Source: a bacterium (lineage in GTDB: Bacteria > Hinthialibacterota > Hinthialibacteria > OLB16). Taken from it: DNA of 64,000 nucleotides. Below are positions 50,454 to 59,871 of this stretch, piece after piece. Under the pieces are notes generated by a model that saw only the letters and a list, made by a program, of their open reading frames with translations, did no database searches and was not told where the DNA came from. The stretch lies in assembly GCA_022072055.1 (NCBI GenBank), contig JAJVIK010000006.1:1-64000 (forward strand). The letters are read 5' to 3'. Position 1 is the stretch's first letter. Each line of letters opens with the position of its first letter. The position numbers and the translations under genes are program-made.

Positions 50454-52960
50454 TCGAATTCCTGTTCGATGCCGAGCGGCGGATGCGCGTGATAGCGTGG
50501 ACCGGACTCGCCTTGGTGACATTCCAATGGTGGGCCGTCCCCTTGCTGGATGAACCCAGCTCGGCGAAGTGGCTGTGGGCCTTGGATCCGTCACGATACT
50601 TCCCGCTCTGGTTTCGCCTTGTGATTCCGCCGGCGGTCCTGCTTGTCCCCTGGCGCAAATGGCTGGGGGGCGTGTTCAGGCGCTTCCTGTCCGAACCCTC
50701 GCGCGCGCGCCTCATCCTCCGACTCTCCCTTGGCGGGGGTGTGTTGTTCTGGGTTTTCCGAGTGGGAACGCTCGAACTCGGCGATGCCAAGCTGATCATG
50801 GACTACTTTGTGGCCCTGACCACCTACGCCTCGGTTCGCGAACCGCTGGAGTCGGTCCTTCACACCGATTTCGCCGCGCTCTTGTTTCACGCCTGGGGGA
50901 TTCATCCTCAAACCAGCTTCCAGCTGCTCTCCTGCCTGTGGGGGGCGCTCATGCTGGCCGTGGCGGGAGTTGGATTGGCTTGGTGGAACGGGAAGGACCA
51001 GAACCGTCTTCCCCTGATCGGGACTCTCTTTCTGGTGGCCCCAATCCACCTCTTCTTCGGTTATATCGAGTGGTACACCCAGCTCGCCCTCGGGCTGATC
51101 GTGTTCGAGATCTTCGCGCTCCGTCAGCTGATCGAGGGGAAGGGGCTCTTGGTCGCGCTGGCGGGACTGGCTTTCGCCTCCGCCAGCCACCTGATCGGAG
51201 TCGGTTTTCTCCCCGCGGCGGTCGTGCTGCTTTTCTTTGTGAGGAAACCGGAAACCGCCCTCCGCGACACCATCCTCCTGGTCACCGTCTTCGCCATTGC
51301 CATCGCCTTCACCCTCGTGTGGATCGAGCGCCATATCGCCTTCGGGCACAGCGCGCGCGCCACCGCCAATCTGTTCACCACCCTGCTCCCGCTGATGCGC
51401 GAGGACAGCCCCAACAACCCGCCCGGCGCGTGGCAGTACCCCTGGCTTTCGCCCAATCACCTTGCGGACCTGGCCAACCAAGTCCTTTTCTGCGGCCTCT
51501 TCCCCATGCTTGTGCTCCTGGGATCTGCTCCGGGAAATCGCCTGTATCAACGCGTGAAAACCGCCTTGCGGGTCGGTGAGGCGCTTGCCCGGCGTGACCG
51601 CGAATCCGCCCTGATCCTGTTTTTCCTGCCGCAGATTCTCCTCGGGTGTGTGTTTCTCTTGGTGTGGAACCCGTGGTTGGGATTTCCGGGAGACTGGGAC
51701 CTGTTCTCCTTCTTTGCCTGGCCGCTGCTGGCGTGCGCGCTACTCGCGGCGCATGCCTGGCTGGACCCGGAAAGTCGCTCCCGGTTGCTCTGGTGCGCCG
51801 GGGTTCCGGCGGCCTCGCTGGTTTTCGCCTGGGTGATTGCCTATCACCGAGGGACTCTTCCCTCGATCGAGGACCTGCGCGCGCGCGCGAGCGGCTCCCT
51901 GGCCGAGCTTCGCTGGGAGCAGGCGGAGCGCGCCAAGCTCGCGGGGGATTGGCCCACCGCCTTCCGCCGCGCCGAGGAGGCCCTCGTGGAGGACCCGAGG
52001 CGCGGAAAGCAGGCCCTCGATCTGTTCGATGTGGAGACGATCCAAAAGATGGCGGACGAGTGGCCCGCCAAGGACCACCTAACCCGGATGGCGGTCGATT
52101 TCGAGATTGTGTCCGCCTCACCCAGCCAGCAGCTCTTTGTGATGGACTGCTGGGGCCGTGTCTTCTTCTGGGAGGGGGGCTATTACAACCTCTGGTCGCC
52201 GAACGGGATCCCGGATATCCCGCGCCGTCACGCGGTCGGGATGGAAATCGTCCCATGGCGTGGAGCCGCGGTGATCCTCGCGGATGATGGGTCCCTCTTC
52301 GAGGTCCCCGCGCCGAGCTGGGTGGACCCGGAGCCTTCCAAGCCACGTCTCACCCACAAACTCACCCCTCCGACCGAGCGCCCGTTAAGTCCCATCGGGA
52401 ATCTGTTCGTGGATTACGCCGGAAAGCCGATGGGGCCAGGGGCGCGGGCGGTGGACCTTGCGGTCGAGCCGCGCAACCGCATGCTTGTCGCGCTGGACTC
52501 CTCCGGGAACCTCACCGCCGACCTCCCGCATGTGGATTTCGAGGTCAAGCGCCCGGCGCCGTTTTCCACCCGGGATGCCGAAGTGAGGCTTGGCGGAGGG
52601 CTTGCGTTCATCATGGACTGGTTTGGGTGGGTTCAGGCCTGGCCGGGAGAGTACCCCTCGATTCCGGTCACGCTCGATTTCAACTGGCCCGCGATGGCGG
52701 ACCTCGAAATCGGGCCGGGTGGGGAGGAACTCTATCTCCTGGATGTCCAAGGCGGCCTGTTCCCCTTTACCAAGGGAGGCCCTCCCTCCATCGACTTCAC
52801 CAGGCTGGTCCACTTCTCGCCGCAAGGCCAGGAAGAAAAGTACGCCCCCTATGTGACCGAGCCGATGGATTTCTTCCATGACCTCGAGCTGGTTCCCGGA
52901 GAAAAGGCGTTCTACCGGATGAATTGGAACTTCCGGATTCACTACTCGGAGCAACGCTAA
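50450..52960 (+). CDS. GT-C-like polytopic membrane protein with large C-terminal soluble domain
   Basis: 836 residues, ATG at 50450 overlapping the previous stop. Residues ~1-495 hold about twelve membrane helices (LIGTLFLVAPIHLFFGYIEW, LLVALAGLAFASASHLIGVG, LFSFFAWPLLACALLAAHAW). GDAKLIMDYFVALTTYAS and FGYIEWYTQ recall loops of mannosyltransferase-like GT-C proteins. From ~500 a helical segment (LAELRWEQAERAKLAGDWPT) is followed by ~300 residues of beta-rich repeats (FFWEGGYYNLWSPNGIPDIP, LAFIMDWFGWVQAWPGEYPS, GGEELYLLDVQGGLFPFTKG) that resemble a propeller. I recognise no exact family. The layout parallels the DUF2298-NHL protein at 28414. Confidence 0.7.
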   Translation: MIEFLFDAERRMRVIAWTGLALVTFQWWAVPLLDEPSSAKWLWALDPSRYFPLWFRLVIPPAVLLVPWRKWLGGVFRRFLSEPSRARLILRLSLGGGVLFWVFRVGTLELGDAKLIMDYFVALTTYASVREPLESVLHTDFAALLFHAWGIHPQTSFQLLSCLWGALMLAVAGVGLAWWNGKDQNRLPLIGTLFLVAPIHLFFGYIEWYTQLALGLIVFEIFALRQLIEGKGLLVALAGLAFASASHLIGVGFLPAAVVLLFFVRKPETALRDTILLVTVFAIAIAFTLVWIERHIAFGHSARATANLFTTLLPLMREDSPNNPPGAWQYPWLSPNHLADLANQVLFCGLFPMLVLLGSAPGNRLYQRVKTALRVGEALARRDRESALILFFLPQILLGCVFLLVWNPWLGFPGDWDLFSFFAWPLLACALLAAHAWLDPESRSRLLWCAGVPAASLVFAWVIAYHRGTLPSIEDLRARASGSLAELRWEQAERAKLAGDWPTAFRRAEEALVEDPRRGKQALDLFDVETIQKMADEWPAKDHLTRMAVDFEIVSASPSQQLFVMDCWGRVFFWEGGYYNLWSPNGIPDIPRRHAVGMEIVPWRGAAVILADDGSLFEVPAPSWVDPEPSKPRLTHKLTPPTERPLSPIGNLFVDYAGKPMGPGARAVDLAVEPRNRMLVALDSSGNLTADLPHVDFEVKRPAPFSTRDAEVRLGGGLAFIMDWFGWVQAWPGEYPSIPVTLDFNWPAMADLEIGPGGEELYLLDVQGGLFPFTKGGPPSIDFTRLVHFSPQGQEEKYAPYVTEPMDFFHDLELVPGEKAFYRMNWNFRIHYSEQR

Positions 52961-53041
52961 TTCGGTTCCACTTGCCCAGTCGCCCCCGAGGCGGTATAAG
53001 CTTTGGCCCATAGGGTATTGTCGCACAGGGGGAGATCATCC

Positions 53042-54781
53042 ATGCCTCGGACTACCGCGCCCGACCGGCAAATCAACCTTTTTGAGATCCGGACTGTCCC
53101 GGAGGAAGAAGTCGAGGTCCCCAAGAAGAACGGGACCCACAAGTCCGCCGGAGAGGGGAACCACGCGCAACGTCTCGCCGGCAAGCAACGCGAGATCTCG
53201 GTTTCAGAATTCTTCACCAAGAACCGCCACTTGCTCGGCTTTGACAACCCGCGCAAGGCCCTTCTCACCACGGTCAAGGAGGCGGTCGACAACTCGCTGG
53301 ATGCTTGCGAGGAGGCGGGCATCCTGCCCGAGCTCCAGGTTCGGCTCGAGGTTCTCAGCGAAAACCGCATGCGGGTGACCATCGCCGACAACGGCCCCGG
53401 GATCGTCAAAACCCAGATTCCCAAGATCTTCGCCAAGCTCCTCTATGGCTCCAAGTTCCACTCCCTCAAGCAGAGTCGCGGCCAGCAAGGAATCGGGATT
53501 AGCGCGGCCGGGATGTATGGCCAACTCACCACCGGCAAGCCCATTGTCATCACCTCCAAACCCCAGCCGCGCAAGCCCGCCCATTACTATGAGCTCCATA
53601 TCGACACCCGCCGCAACAATCCGGAGATTGTCAAGGAAATGGATGTGGAGTGGGATTTCGCCAAGACCGGGACCGAGGTGACCATCGAACTGGAGGCGAA
53701 GTACTTCAAGGGCAAGCGCTCCGTGGACCAGTACATCGAGGCCACCGCGCTTGCCAATCCGCACGCCCGCGTTCAGTACATCACCCCCGAGGGGGAAATC
53801 CTCGACTATCCCCGTGAGAGCCACCAACCGCCGAAGCAGCCGATGGAGATCAAGCCGCACCCCTATGGGGTCGAGCTCGGCATGCTGATCAAGATGCTCC
53901 GCGACACCCAGGAGAAGCACCTCTCCGGATTTCTCCAGCATGAGTTTTCGCGGGTGGGTCCCAAGGTCGCCGAGGAGATCTGCCAGAAGGCCGGTTTCAC
54001 CACGAGGACTTACACCTCGGTCGCGGTGGGCGGCGCGGAGCGCCTCTACAAGGCCATCAACGAAACCAGGATCATGGCTCCGCCGACCAACTGCATCTCC
54101 CCCATCGGGGAGGAGCTGATCACCAAGAGCCTGACCGGAAAGATCAAAGCCGATTTCACCGTGGCGGTTTCACGGCCCCCTTCGGTTTACCGGGGCAATC
54201 CCTTTCTGGTGGAGGCGGGGATCGCCTGGGGCGGAGACCTCCCCCAGGAAGACCTGGTGACACTCTATCGTTTCGCCAATCGGGTCCCGCTCCTCTATCA
54301 ACAGTCCGGCTGCGCGATCACCAACGCGGTGGTCGGCACGGACTGGCGCAACTATGGTCTTTCCCAATCCAAGGGGGCGCTTCCAGCCGGTCCGGCGGTG
54401 ATCTTTGTCCATATCGCCTCGGTTTGGGTCCCGTTCACCTCGGAAAGCAAGGAGGCCATCGCCGATTACGACGAGATCGAGAAGGAGGTCAAACTCGCCC
54501 TCCAGGAATGCGGGCGGCGGCTGGCGAGTCATATCCGGTTGCGCAGACGTCAGGCTGACGAGCGACGCAAGCGGGGTTATATCGAGAAATACCTCCCCCA
54601 TATCGGGATCGCCATCCAGGAGATCCTCGGGGTTTCGGACAAGGAGCGGGATCGAGTGGTTGGGAACCTGACCGAGGTCCTTGAAGCCACCCGCGGAGGG
54701 GGCGAGGCGGTTGGGGAGGAGGAGCCGGAGACCCCTTGCGAGGCGGAGGCTGAAGCGGAGCAGGTCGAGGAGGAGGCTTAG
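53042..54781 (+). CDS. top6B: Type II DNA topoisomerase VI, subunit B
   Basis: 579 residues, ATG 53042 behind GGGGGAGATCATCC. Subunit B is the ATPase of topoisomerase VI, best known from archaea and plants. The GHKL fold is complete: KEAVDNSLDACEEAG with the catalytic Glu and the Mg-binding Asn, IADNGPGIVKTQIPKIFAKL, and the lid SRGQQGIGISAAGMYGQLTT. H2TH-like insertion at ~275-335 (MLIKMLRDTQEKHLSGFLQH), then MAPPTNCISPIGEELITKSL and the transducer with QSGCAITNAVVGTDWRNYGL. The last ~35 residues are acidic. No Top6A/Spo11-like gene, whose product cleaves DNA, is in the window; the next gene is acpP. Confidence 0.93.
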   Translation: MPRTTAPDRQINLFEIRTVPEEEVEVPKKNGTHKSAGEGNHAQRLAGKQREISVSEFFTKNRHLLGFDNPRKALLTTVKEAVDNSLDACEEAGILPELQVRLEVLSENRMRVTIADNGPGIVKTQIPKIFAKLLYGSKFHSLKQSRGQQGIGISAAGMYGQLTTGKPIVITSKPQPRKPAHYYELHIDTRRNNPEIVKEMDVEWDFAKTGTEVTIELEAKYFKGKRSVDQYIEATALANPHARVQYITPEGEILDYPRESHQPPKQPMEIKPHPYGVELGMLIKMLRDTQEKHLSGFLQHEFSRVGPKVAEEICQKAGFTTRTYTSVAVGGAERLYKAINETRIMAPPTNCISPIGEELITKSLTGKIKADFTVAVSRPPSVYRGNPFLVEAGIAWGGDLPQEDLVTLYRFANRVPLLYQQSGCAITNAVVGTDWRNYGLSQSKGALPAGPAVIFVHIASVWVPFTSESKEAIADYDEIEKEVKLALQECGRRLASHIRLRRRQADERRKRGYIEKYLPHIGIAIQEILGVSDKERDRVVGNLTEVLEATRGGGEAVGEEEPETPCEAEAEAEQVEEEA

Positions 54782-54826
54782 AAATCACGGGGAAATTCCG
54801 GGATTTTCGGCTAGCCGGGGGATGCC

Positions 54827-54854
54827 TTGCCAGCGGGGGTGGATTTGGTATAGT
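54827..54854 (+). promoter_or_regulatory. Promoter of the acpP-fabF-rnc operon
   Basis: TTGCCA (54827-54832), 16-nt spacer, TATAGT (54849-54854), five of six matches in both hexamers. The leader to the acpP ATG at 54945 is ~85 nt and contains two stable hairpins. Confidence 0.65.
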
Positions 54855-54867
54855 CGCAAGTCGTTTT

Positions 54868-54910
54868 GCGCCGGAAACGGCGCTTAGATGGAGGGGCGCG
54901 GATTCGCCCC
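54868..54910 (+). other. Two tandem hairpins in the acpP leader
   Basis: GCGCCG (54868-54873) pairs with CGGCGC (54878-54883) around a GAAA tetraloop. GGGGCG (54893-54898) pairs with CGCCCC (54905-54910). Both lie between the promoter and the ribosome site AGGAG. They may protect the 5' end or serve as a regulatory fold; no known riboswitch or leader family is recognised. Confidence 0.5.
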
Positions 54911-54944
54911 GCCGAGTCTTTAGCATTCGATCTAGGAGTCCTTG

Positions 54945-55193
54945 ATGAGCAGCGTGGAAGAGAAAGTCAAAGGCATCATTGTGGAGAAACTGAAGGTCGA
55001 TGCGGCCGATGTCACCAACGACAAGGAGATTGTCCGCGACCTCGGCGCCGACTCCCTCGACCAGGTCGAGCTGGTGATGGAGCTGGAGGAGCAGTTCGGG
55101 GTGGATGAAATCCCCGAGGAAGAAGCCGCCCAACTCAAGACAGTCGGCGATGTCATCCGGTATGTGACCGAGAAGACCGGATCGCCGGCTTGA
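54945..55193 (+). CDS. acpP: Acyl carrier protein
   Basis: 82 residues from the ATG at 54945, with AGGAG 6 nt upstream; TTG 54942 is too close to it. The phosphopantetheine attachment Ser37 is in [16 protein letters not shown], and helices II and III are normal ([20 protein letters not shown]). It carries growing acyl chains for fatty acid synthesis. It is followed after ~40 nt by fabF, the usual order. Confidence 0.97.
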   Translation: MSSVEEKVKGIIVEKLKVDAADVTNDKEIVRDLGADSLDQVELVMELEEQFGVDEIPEEEAAQLKTVGDVIRYVTEKTGSPA

Positions 55194-55232
55194 TCTCGCC
55201 TCGCGCCTCTAATCAGGAGAAACCCGGTTTTC

Positions 55233-56477
55233 ATGTCCTCCCCGCGCGTGGTCGTCACCGGTCTGGGCGCAGTCACTCCAATCGGGATCGGAGTCGAAAA
55301 CTTCTGGCGCGGCCTTGCGGAGGGGAAGTCGGGAGGGGGGCCGATCACCTATTTCGACGCCTCCGCGTTTCCCACCCGCATTGCCTGCGAGCTCCAGGGC
55401 TTCAATCCCAAGGATTGGGTCCCGGAAAAGGAGATCGACCGGACCGACCCGTTTGTCTGGTTCGCGATGGCGGCCGCGGAGATGGCGGTCTCCGAGTGCG
55501 GTCTTAAGGACGCCGGATATGATCCCAACGATGTGGGAGTCCTGATCGGCTCCGGCATCGGCGGCCTTCAGACCATCGAGAACTCCAAGATTGTCCTTGT
55601 GGAGAAGGGGCCGCGGCGGATCACCCCGTTCCTGATCCCGATGCTGATTGGGGACATGGCCTCCGGGATGGTCTCGATCCGGTACGGTTTCAAGGGGCCG
55701 AACATCTCAATCGCCTCCGCCTGCGCCACCGGGAATCACGCCATCGGCGAAGCCTATCGGATGATTCAGCGCGGCGAGGCCAAGGTCATGGTCACGGGAG
55801 GGGCCGAGGCCGCGATTACCCCGCTTGGACTCGCCGGTTTCACCCAGATGAAAGCCATGTCCCGTCGCAATGAGGATCCCGCCAGGGCTTCACGGCCCTT
55901 CGATAAGGGCCGGGATGGCTTTGTAGCGGGCGAGGGCGCCGGGGTGGTGGTGCTGGAGGAGTTGGAGGCGGCCCGGAAACGCGGCGCGCCGATCCACGGC
56001 GAGGTGGTGGGCTATGGGCAGAGCGCGGATGCCTTCCACATGACTGCGCCCGCGCCCGATGGCGAAGGCGCAAGGACCGCGATGAACAAGGCTCTCGCGG
56101 ACGCCCGGCTCTCCCCGGAGGAGGTCCACTACTTGAACGCGCATGGCACCTCCACTCCGATGAACGATTCCATCGAGACCACCGCGATCAAGGCCGTGTT
56201 TGGCGGCCATGCCTACAAGCTTCCGGTGAGCTCCACCAAATCGATGACCGGCCACCTGCTGGGCGCGGCGGGCGGCGTGGAGTTTGTGGCCTGCTGCCTC
56301 GCGCTCGAGAACCGGGCGATTCCCCCGACAATCAACTACGAAACCCCCGACCCGGAATGCGACCTCGACTATGTCCCCAACACCGCGAGGGAGTTCGCGG
56401 GCCGGGTTTGCATGTCGAACACCTTCGGCTTCGGCGGTCACAACGCGGTCCTCGTCGTCCGCAAGTTCGAGGGGTGA
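55233..56477 (+). CDS. fabF: 3-oxoacyl-[acyl-carrier-protein] synthase II
   Basis: 414 residues. Condensing enzyme that extends acyl-ACP with malonyl-ACP. Catalytic triad: Cys164 in [17 protein letters not shown], His in [12 protein letters not shown], His in [16 protein letters not shown]. The start [20 protein letters not shown] and the end [20 protein letters not shown] are typical. It follows acpP and precedes rnc by 15 nt. Confidence 0.97.
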   Translation: MSSPRVVVTGLGAVTPIGIGVENFWRGLAEGKSGGGPITYFDASAFPTRIACELQGFNPKDWVPEKEIDRTDPFVWFAMAAAEMAVSECGLKDAGYDPNDVGVLIGSGIGGLQTIENSKIVLVEKGPRRITPFLIPMLIGDMASGMVSIRYGFKGPNISIASACATGNHAIGEAYRMIQRGEAKVMVTGGAEAAITPLGLAGFTQMKAMSRRNEDPARASRPFDKGRDGFVAGEGAGVVVLEELEAARKRGAPIHGEVVGYGQSADAFHMTAPAPDGEGARTAMNKALADARLSPEEVHYLNAHGTSTPMNDSIETTAIKAVFGGHAYKLPVSSTKSMTGHLLGAAGGVEFVACCLALENRAIPPTINYETPDPECDLDYVPNTAREFAGRVCMSNTFGFGGHNAVLVVRKFEG

Positions 56478-56492
56478 GACACGGTAGACCCC

Positions 56493-57248
56493 ATGAGCGT
56501 GGATGAGTCCGAGGCTCTGATTGACGCGTTATTGGCGGAGGCAGGCATCCGCCCCAACAACCCCCGCCTCTTTCGCCAAGCCATGACCCACTCGTCCTAC
56601 CTGAACGAGCGCGGCCTGCCCCCTTGGGAGGGGAATGAACGCCTGGAGTTCCTCGGGGATGCCGTGATCGGCCTGGTGGTGACCCGCACGCTCTTTGAGA
56701 TGTATCCCGAAAAGAAGGAGGGGGAGCTCTCCAAGATCAAGTCCGTGGTGGTCAGCCGGGCCACCCTCGCGCATTGCGCGCGGGAGATGCGCCTGGGCCG
56801 CCCGCTCAAGCTCGGGGTGGGCGAGTCGCGCTCCGGCGGCGAGAGCCGCCATTCGATCCTGGCCGCGGTGTACGAGAGCTTTGTCGGCGCGGTTTACCTG
56901 GATCAGGGCCTGGATGCCGCCGCCGAGTTCTGCCTGCGTCAGCTCAAGCCTTACATGGTGGACCTGGGTCTCGGCAACCGCGCCCAGGATGACAAGTCCC
57001 GCCTCCAGGAGCTGATCCAGCGCCGGACCGGACAGATCCCGCGCTACCGAGTCATCAAGTCGGATGGACCCGACCACGACAAATGGTTCGTGGTCGAGGC
57101 GAGCTTGCGCGGACAGGTGCTAGCCGTCGGCGAAGGCTCCAGTAAGAAAAGCGCCGAACAATCCGCCGCCCGCTCCGCGCTGGCGCTCATTGAGGAGCAG
57201 GGCGAGGAACTGCTTGCCAAGAATGGAGAGATGAACCATGAAGATTGA
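56493..57248 (+). CDS. rnc: Ribonuclease III
   Basis: 251 residues. Cleaves double-stranded RNA, including rRNA precursors. The signature NERLEFLGDAVIGLVVTRTL carries the metal-binding Glu and Asp; a second acidic cluster is in ILAAVYESFVGAVYLDQGLD. The C-terminal dsRNA-binding domain runs from ~165 (DKSRLQELIQRRTGQIPRYR, VGEGSSKKSAEQSAARSALA). The acpP-fabF-rnc order is common in bacteria. The stop overlaps the next start by 11 nt. Confidence 0.96.
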   Translation: MSVDESEALIDALLAEAGIRPNNPRLFRQAMTHSSYLNERGLPPWEGNERLEFLGDAVIGLVVTRTLFEMYPEKKEGELSKIKSVVVSRATLAHCAREMRLGRPLKLGVGESRSGGESRHSILAAVYESFVGAVYLDQGLDAAAEFCLRQLKPYMVDLGLGNRAQDDKSRLQELIQRRTGQIPRYRVIKSDGPDHDKWFVVEASLRGQVLAVGEGSSKKSAEQSAARSALALIEEQGEELLAKNGEMNHED

Positions 57249-58413
57249 GACCGCCGACCGCCTCCGGCATTTTCCGGTGTACCTTTTCGATGACCTCGAC
57301 AACCAGAAGGCCGCCGCCCAGGCCAAGGGGATCGATGTGATCGATCTCGGCGTGGGGGACCCCGACCGGCCGACCCCGGATTACATCATCGATGTTCTCT
57401 GTGAGAAGGCCCGCGATGACCGTCACCACCACTACCCCTCTTACAAGGGGCTCCCTGAATACCGTAAGGCGGTCGCGCATTGGTACAAGCAGCGCTTCGG
57501 GGTCGACCTCGACCCGAACTCGGAGGTTCTCGGGCTGATCGGCTCCAAGATCGGGGTGGCGCTTCTGCCGATGGCGCTCTGCAACCCCGGGGATATCGTC
57601 CTGATCCCCAACCCCTGCTACACGGCCTACCGTCCGGGCATCACCATGGCGGGGGCCGAAATCGCCGAGCTGCCCCTGCTCGAAAAGAACGGGTTCCTCC
57701 CGGACCTTTCCGCGATTCCCTCGGATGTGGCAAGGAAAGCCAAGTTGATGCTCCTCAATCATCCGGGGAATCCCACGGCCGCGCTGGCCACGCCGAAATT
57801 CTTCTCCGATGTGGTGAAGTTCGCCAACGACCACAACATCGCAATCTCCCATGACGCCCCCTATAGCGAGGCCACCTTCGATGGCGAGGTGGCGCTGTCC
57901 TTCCTCGAGACTCCAGGGGCCAAGGATGTGGGGGTCGAGTTCCACTCCTGCTCGAAGGTTTTCAACATGCCGGGATGGCGCTGCGCCTATGCCTCCGGGA
58001 ACGGGGAGATCCTCGCGGCCCTCGGTAAGGTTCGCTCGAATATCGACATGGGGCAGTTCGAGCCGGTCCAACTCGCCGCCGCCGCGGCGCTCAACGGACC
58101 GATGGATCATCCGAGGAAGATGGCCAAGATGTACCAAGAGCGCCGGGATGCCCTGTGCGCCGGTCTCGATGAACTCGGCTGGAAGGTGATCTGGCCCAAG
58201 GCGACCTTCTTTGTCTGGACCCGAGTTCCGACCGACATGAAGAGCGGCGATTTCGTCAAGGAGCTTTTAGCCAAGGCCGGGGTCTTGATCTCGCCGGGAA
58301 CCGGTTTTGGAGCCCTGGGCGAGGGCTACATCCGGATCGCGCTGACCGTGGAGGTGGACCGTCTCAAGGAGGCGGTGAAGCGGATCAGGGACGCGGGGTT
58401 TGTCTACTCGTAA
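57238..58413 (+). CDS. dapL: LL-diaminopimelate aminotransferase-type class I/II aminotransferase
   Basis: 391 residues. The start KIETADRLRHFPVYLFDDLD with DVIDLGVGDPDRPTPDYIID is the DapL pattern; the enzyme converts tetrahydrodipicolinate to LL-diaminopimelate for peptidoglycan and lysine. The PLP lysine is in HSCSKVFNMPGWRCAYASGN, and the cofactor Tyr/Asp segment is ISHDAPYSEATFDG. Length and motifs fit the shorter DapL2 group; other class I aminotransferases remain possible. Coupled to rnc by overlap. Confidence 0.83.
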   Translation: MKIETADRLRHFPVYLFDDLDNQKAAAQAKGIDVIDLGVGDPDRPTPDYIIDVLCEKARDDRHHHYPSYKGLPEYRKAVAHWYKQRFGVDLDPNSEVLGLIGSKIGVALLPMALCNPGDIVLIPNPCYTAYRPGITMAGAEIAELPLLEKNGFLPDLSAIPSDVARKAKLMLLNHPGNPTAALATPKFFSDVVKFANDHNIAISHDAPYSEATFDGEVALSFLETPGAKDVGVEFHSCSKVFNMPGWRCAYASGNGEILAALGKVRSNIDMGQFEPVQLAAAAALNGPMDHPRKMAKMYQERRDALCAGLDELGWKVIWPKATFFVWTRVPTDMKSGDFVKELLAKAGVLISPGTGFGALGEGYIRIALTVEVDRLKEAVKRIRDAGFVYS

Positions 58414-58419
58414 GCGGCC

Positions 58420-59574
58420 TCAATGGAACGAGGCGGTCATGTCTTCCTTGGCCGCCTCGCGGAGGGTCTTGCGGTAAGTTGAATTCGCGCAAAGCTCGTC
58501 CAGCAGCGCCTTGTACTCGACTCCATCCAAGGGCAGTTCCACCCACTTGTCTCGCAGGCCCGAAAGGAGCATGGCGTTGCTCAGGGCCAGCGAGCGGACT
58601 CCATCCTCGCCCGGGGCGACCAGCGGCTCCTGGTAAAGGATGGCGTTCACAAAGTTCTGGGTCAGTTCCGGGTGCAACCCCTTACCCGTGTCCGGGGCGA
58701 TCTCAACCGCCGTGGCCTCGGGCGCCGCGAAGCGGTTGTCGCTTGTACGGATGAATTCATCCGCCGGGACTGAGTTCCGGTGGAGCGTGACCTTCCCGCC
58801 CTCAATCACGATCTTCCCTGAGTTTCCAATCAGCTCCACCCTATTCGTTCCCGGCGCTTCCAGAGTGCTCGTGAGGAAAACCCCCGTGGCCCCATTCTCC
58901 CATTCCAGATAAGCGGTCACATCATCCTCGACCTCGATCCGGTGCCCCTTGCCGAGGTGACAATGGGCGCGAACCCGTTTCGGCATCCCGACCAACCATT
59001 GCAGCAAGTCCAGGCTGTGCGGCGACTGATTCAGCAACACCCCCCCGCCCTCCCCGGTCCAGGTGGCGCGCCATCCTCCGCTGTCATAATACGCCTGAGT
59101 CCGGAACCAATCGGTGTTGATCCATACCACGCGGGTAAGTTCGCCGATCTCGCCCGCCTGGATCAGCGCCCGGACTGTCTTGTTGATCCCCGCCATCCGC
59201 ATCTGAAACATGACCGAGTACGCCAACTCCGGATGCTGGGCGTGGACCCGATTCGCCTCCTCGGCCTGATGGGTGTAAACCCCGATGGGTTTCTCGCAGA
59301 GGACATGTTTCCCCGCGCGCATGGCGTCGATGCTCATCGGCGGGTGCAAATAGTGCGGCGTGGCGATCAGGACCGCGTCAACAGACTCGCTGTCCAGGAG
59401 TTCCCGGTGGTTGATGAATCCGGGGACATGGAACTGCTCGGAGAGGGCCCGAACACGCTCCGCATCAATGTCGCACACCGCGGCCAGATCAAGGCCCGCG
59501 ACCTCCGCGAAGCTCTTGCAGTGGTGTTCTCCCATGCCGCCGACACCAATCACCGCAAGCCGAACCCTGTCCAC
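58420..59574 (-). CDS. Gfo/Idh/MocA-family oxidoreductase
   Basis: 384 residues using the GTG at 59574, which has AGGAGG seven nt upstream and starts at the Rossmann strand (RVRLAVIGVGGMGEHHCKSF). An upstream ATG at 59667 would add a non-family extension. Then LIATPHYLHPPMSIDAMRAG and the EKP motif HVLCEKPIGVYT with the catalytic Lys; the C-terminal domain has GGVLLNQSPHSLDLLQWLVG with a conserved His. NAD(P)-dependent oxidation or epimerisation of a sugar or inositol is expected; the substrate is unknown. No signal peptide, so it is cytoplasmic, unlike the relative at 61727. Confidence 0.88.
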   Translation of the reverse strand: MDRVRLAVIGVGGMGEHHCKSFAEVAGLDLAAVCDIDAERVRALSEQFHVPGFINHRELLDSESVDAVLIATPHYLHPPMSIDAMRAGKHVLCEKPIGVYTHQAEEANRVHAQHPELAYSVMFQMRMAGINKTVRALIQAGEIGELTRVVWINTDWFRTQAYYDSGGWRATWTGEGGGVLLNQSPHSLDLLQWLVGMPKRVRAHCHLGKGHRIEVEDDVTAYLEWENGATGVFLTSTLEAPGTNRVELIGNSGKIVIEGGKVTLHRNSVPADEFIRTSDNRFAAPEATAVEIAPDTGKGLHPELTQNFVNAILYQEPLVAPGEDGVRSLALSNAMLLSGLRDKWVELPLDGVEYKALLDELCANSTYRKTLREAAKEDMTASFH

Positions 59575-59802
59575 CGCGTGGCCTCCTTGAGCCGGTCCTT
59601 TCAGAACCCATGAGTCTTGGGGATCGTAGTGGGATGCCCACTGGCGAACAACCGGAGGCTTTCTCAATATCCCCCTTGGGACTGCTTGTAGGATCAGTTA
59701 GTCAGCCCGAAAACGCGCCATTGTGGCTCATCTGAGGTGGGCATGGGGCATGCGTGCTGATGGAACCTGAGATAAATCAATCAGTTACCGTTGTCCCGAG
59801 AT

Positions 59803-59818
59803 TGGCACGGGGTTTTCA
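59803..59818 (+). promoter_or_regulatory. Sigma-54-like (-24/-12) promoter of the hsp20 pair
   Basis: TGGCACGGGGTTTTCA matches the consensus TGGCACRNNNNTTGCW at all fixed positions but one (T instead of G in the -12 element), with correct spacing. It is ~55 nt before the first hsp20 ATG. Sigma-54 needs an enhancer-binding activator; no activator gene or site was recognised. The rest of the 297-bp gap holds no gene that I can see. Confidence 0.55.
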
Positions 59819-59871
59819 CTATGGGGGGGCAGAAGTCGTTCAGATGAACGCGAGGAAAGGAGAAAGGAGCC

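Noticed and set aside
59575-59667. 31-codon N-terminal extension of the Gfo/Idh gene at 58420
   Set aside because: The Rossmann fold begins right after the GTG at 59574, which has a strong ribosome site.
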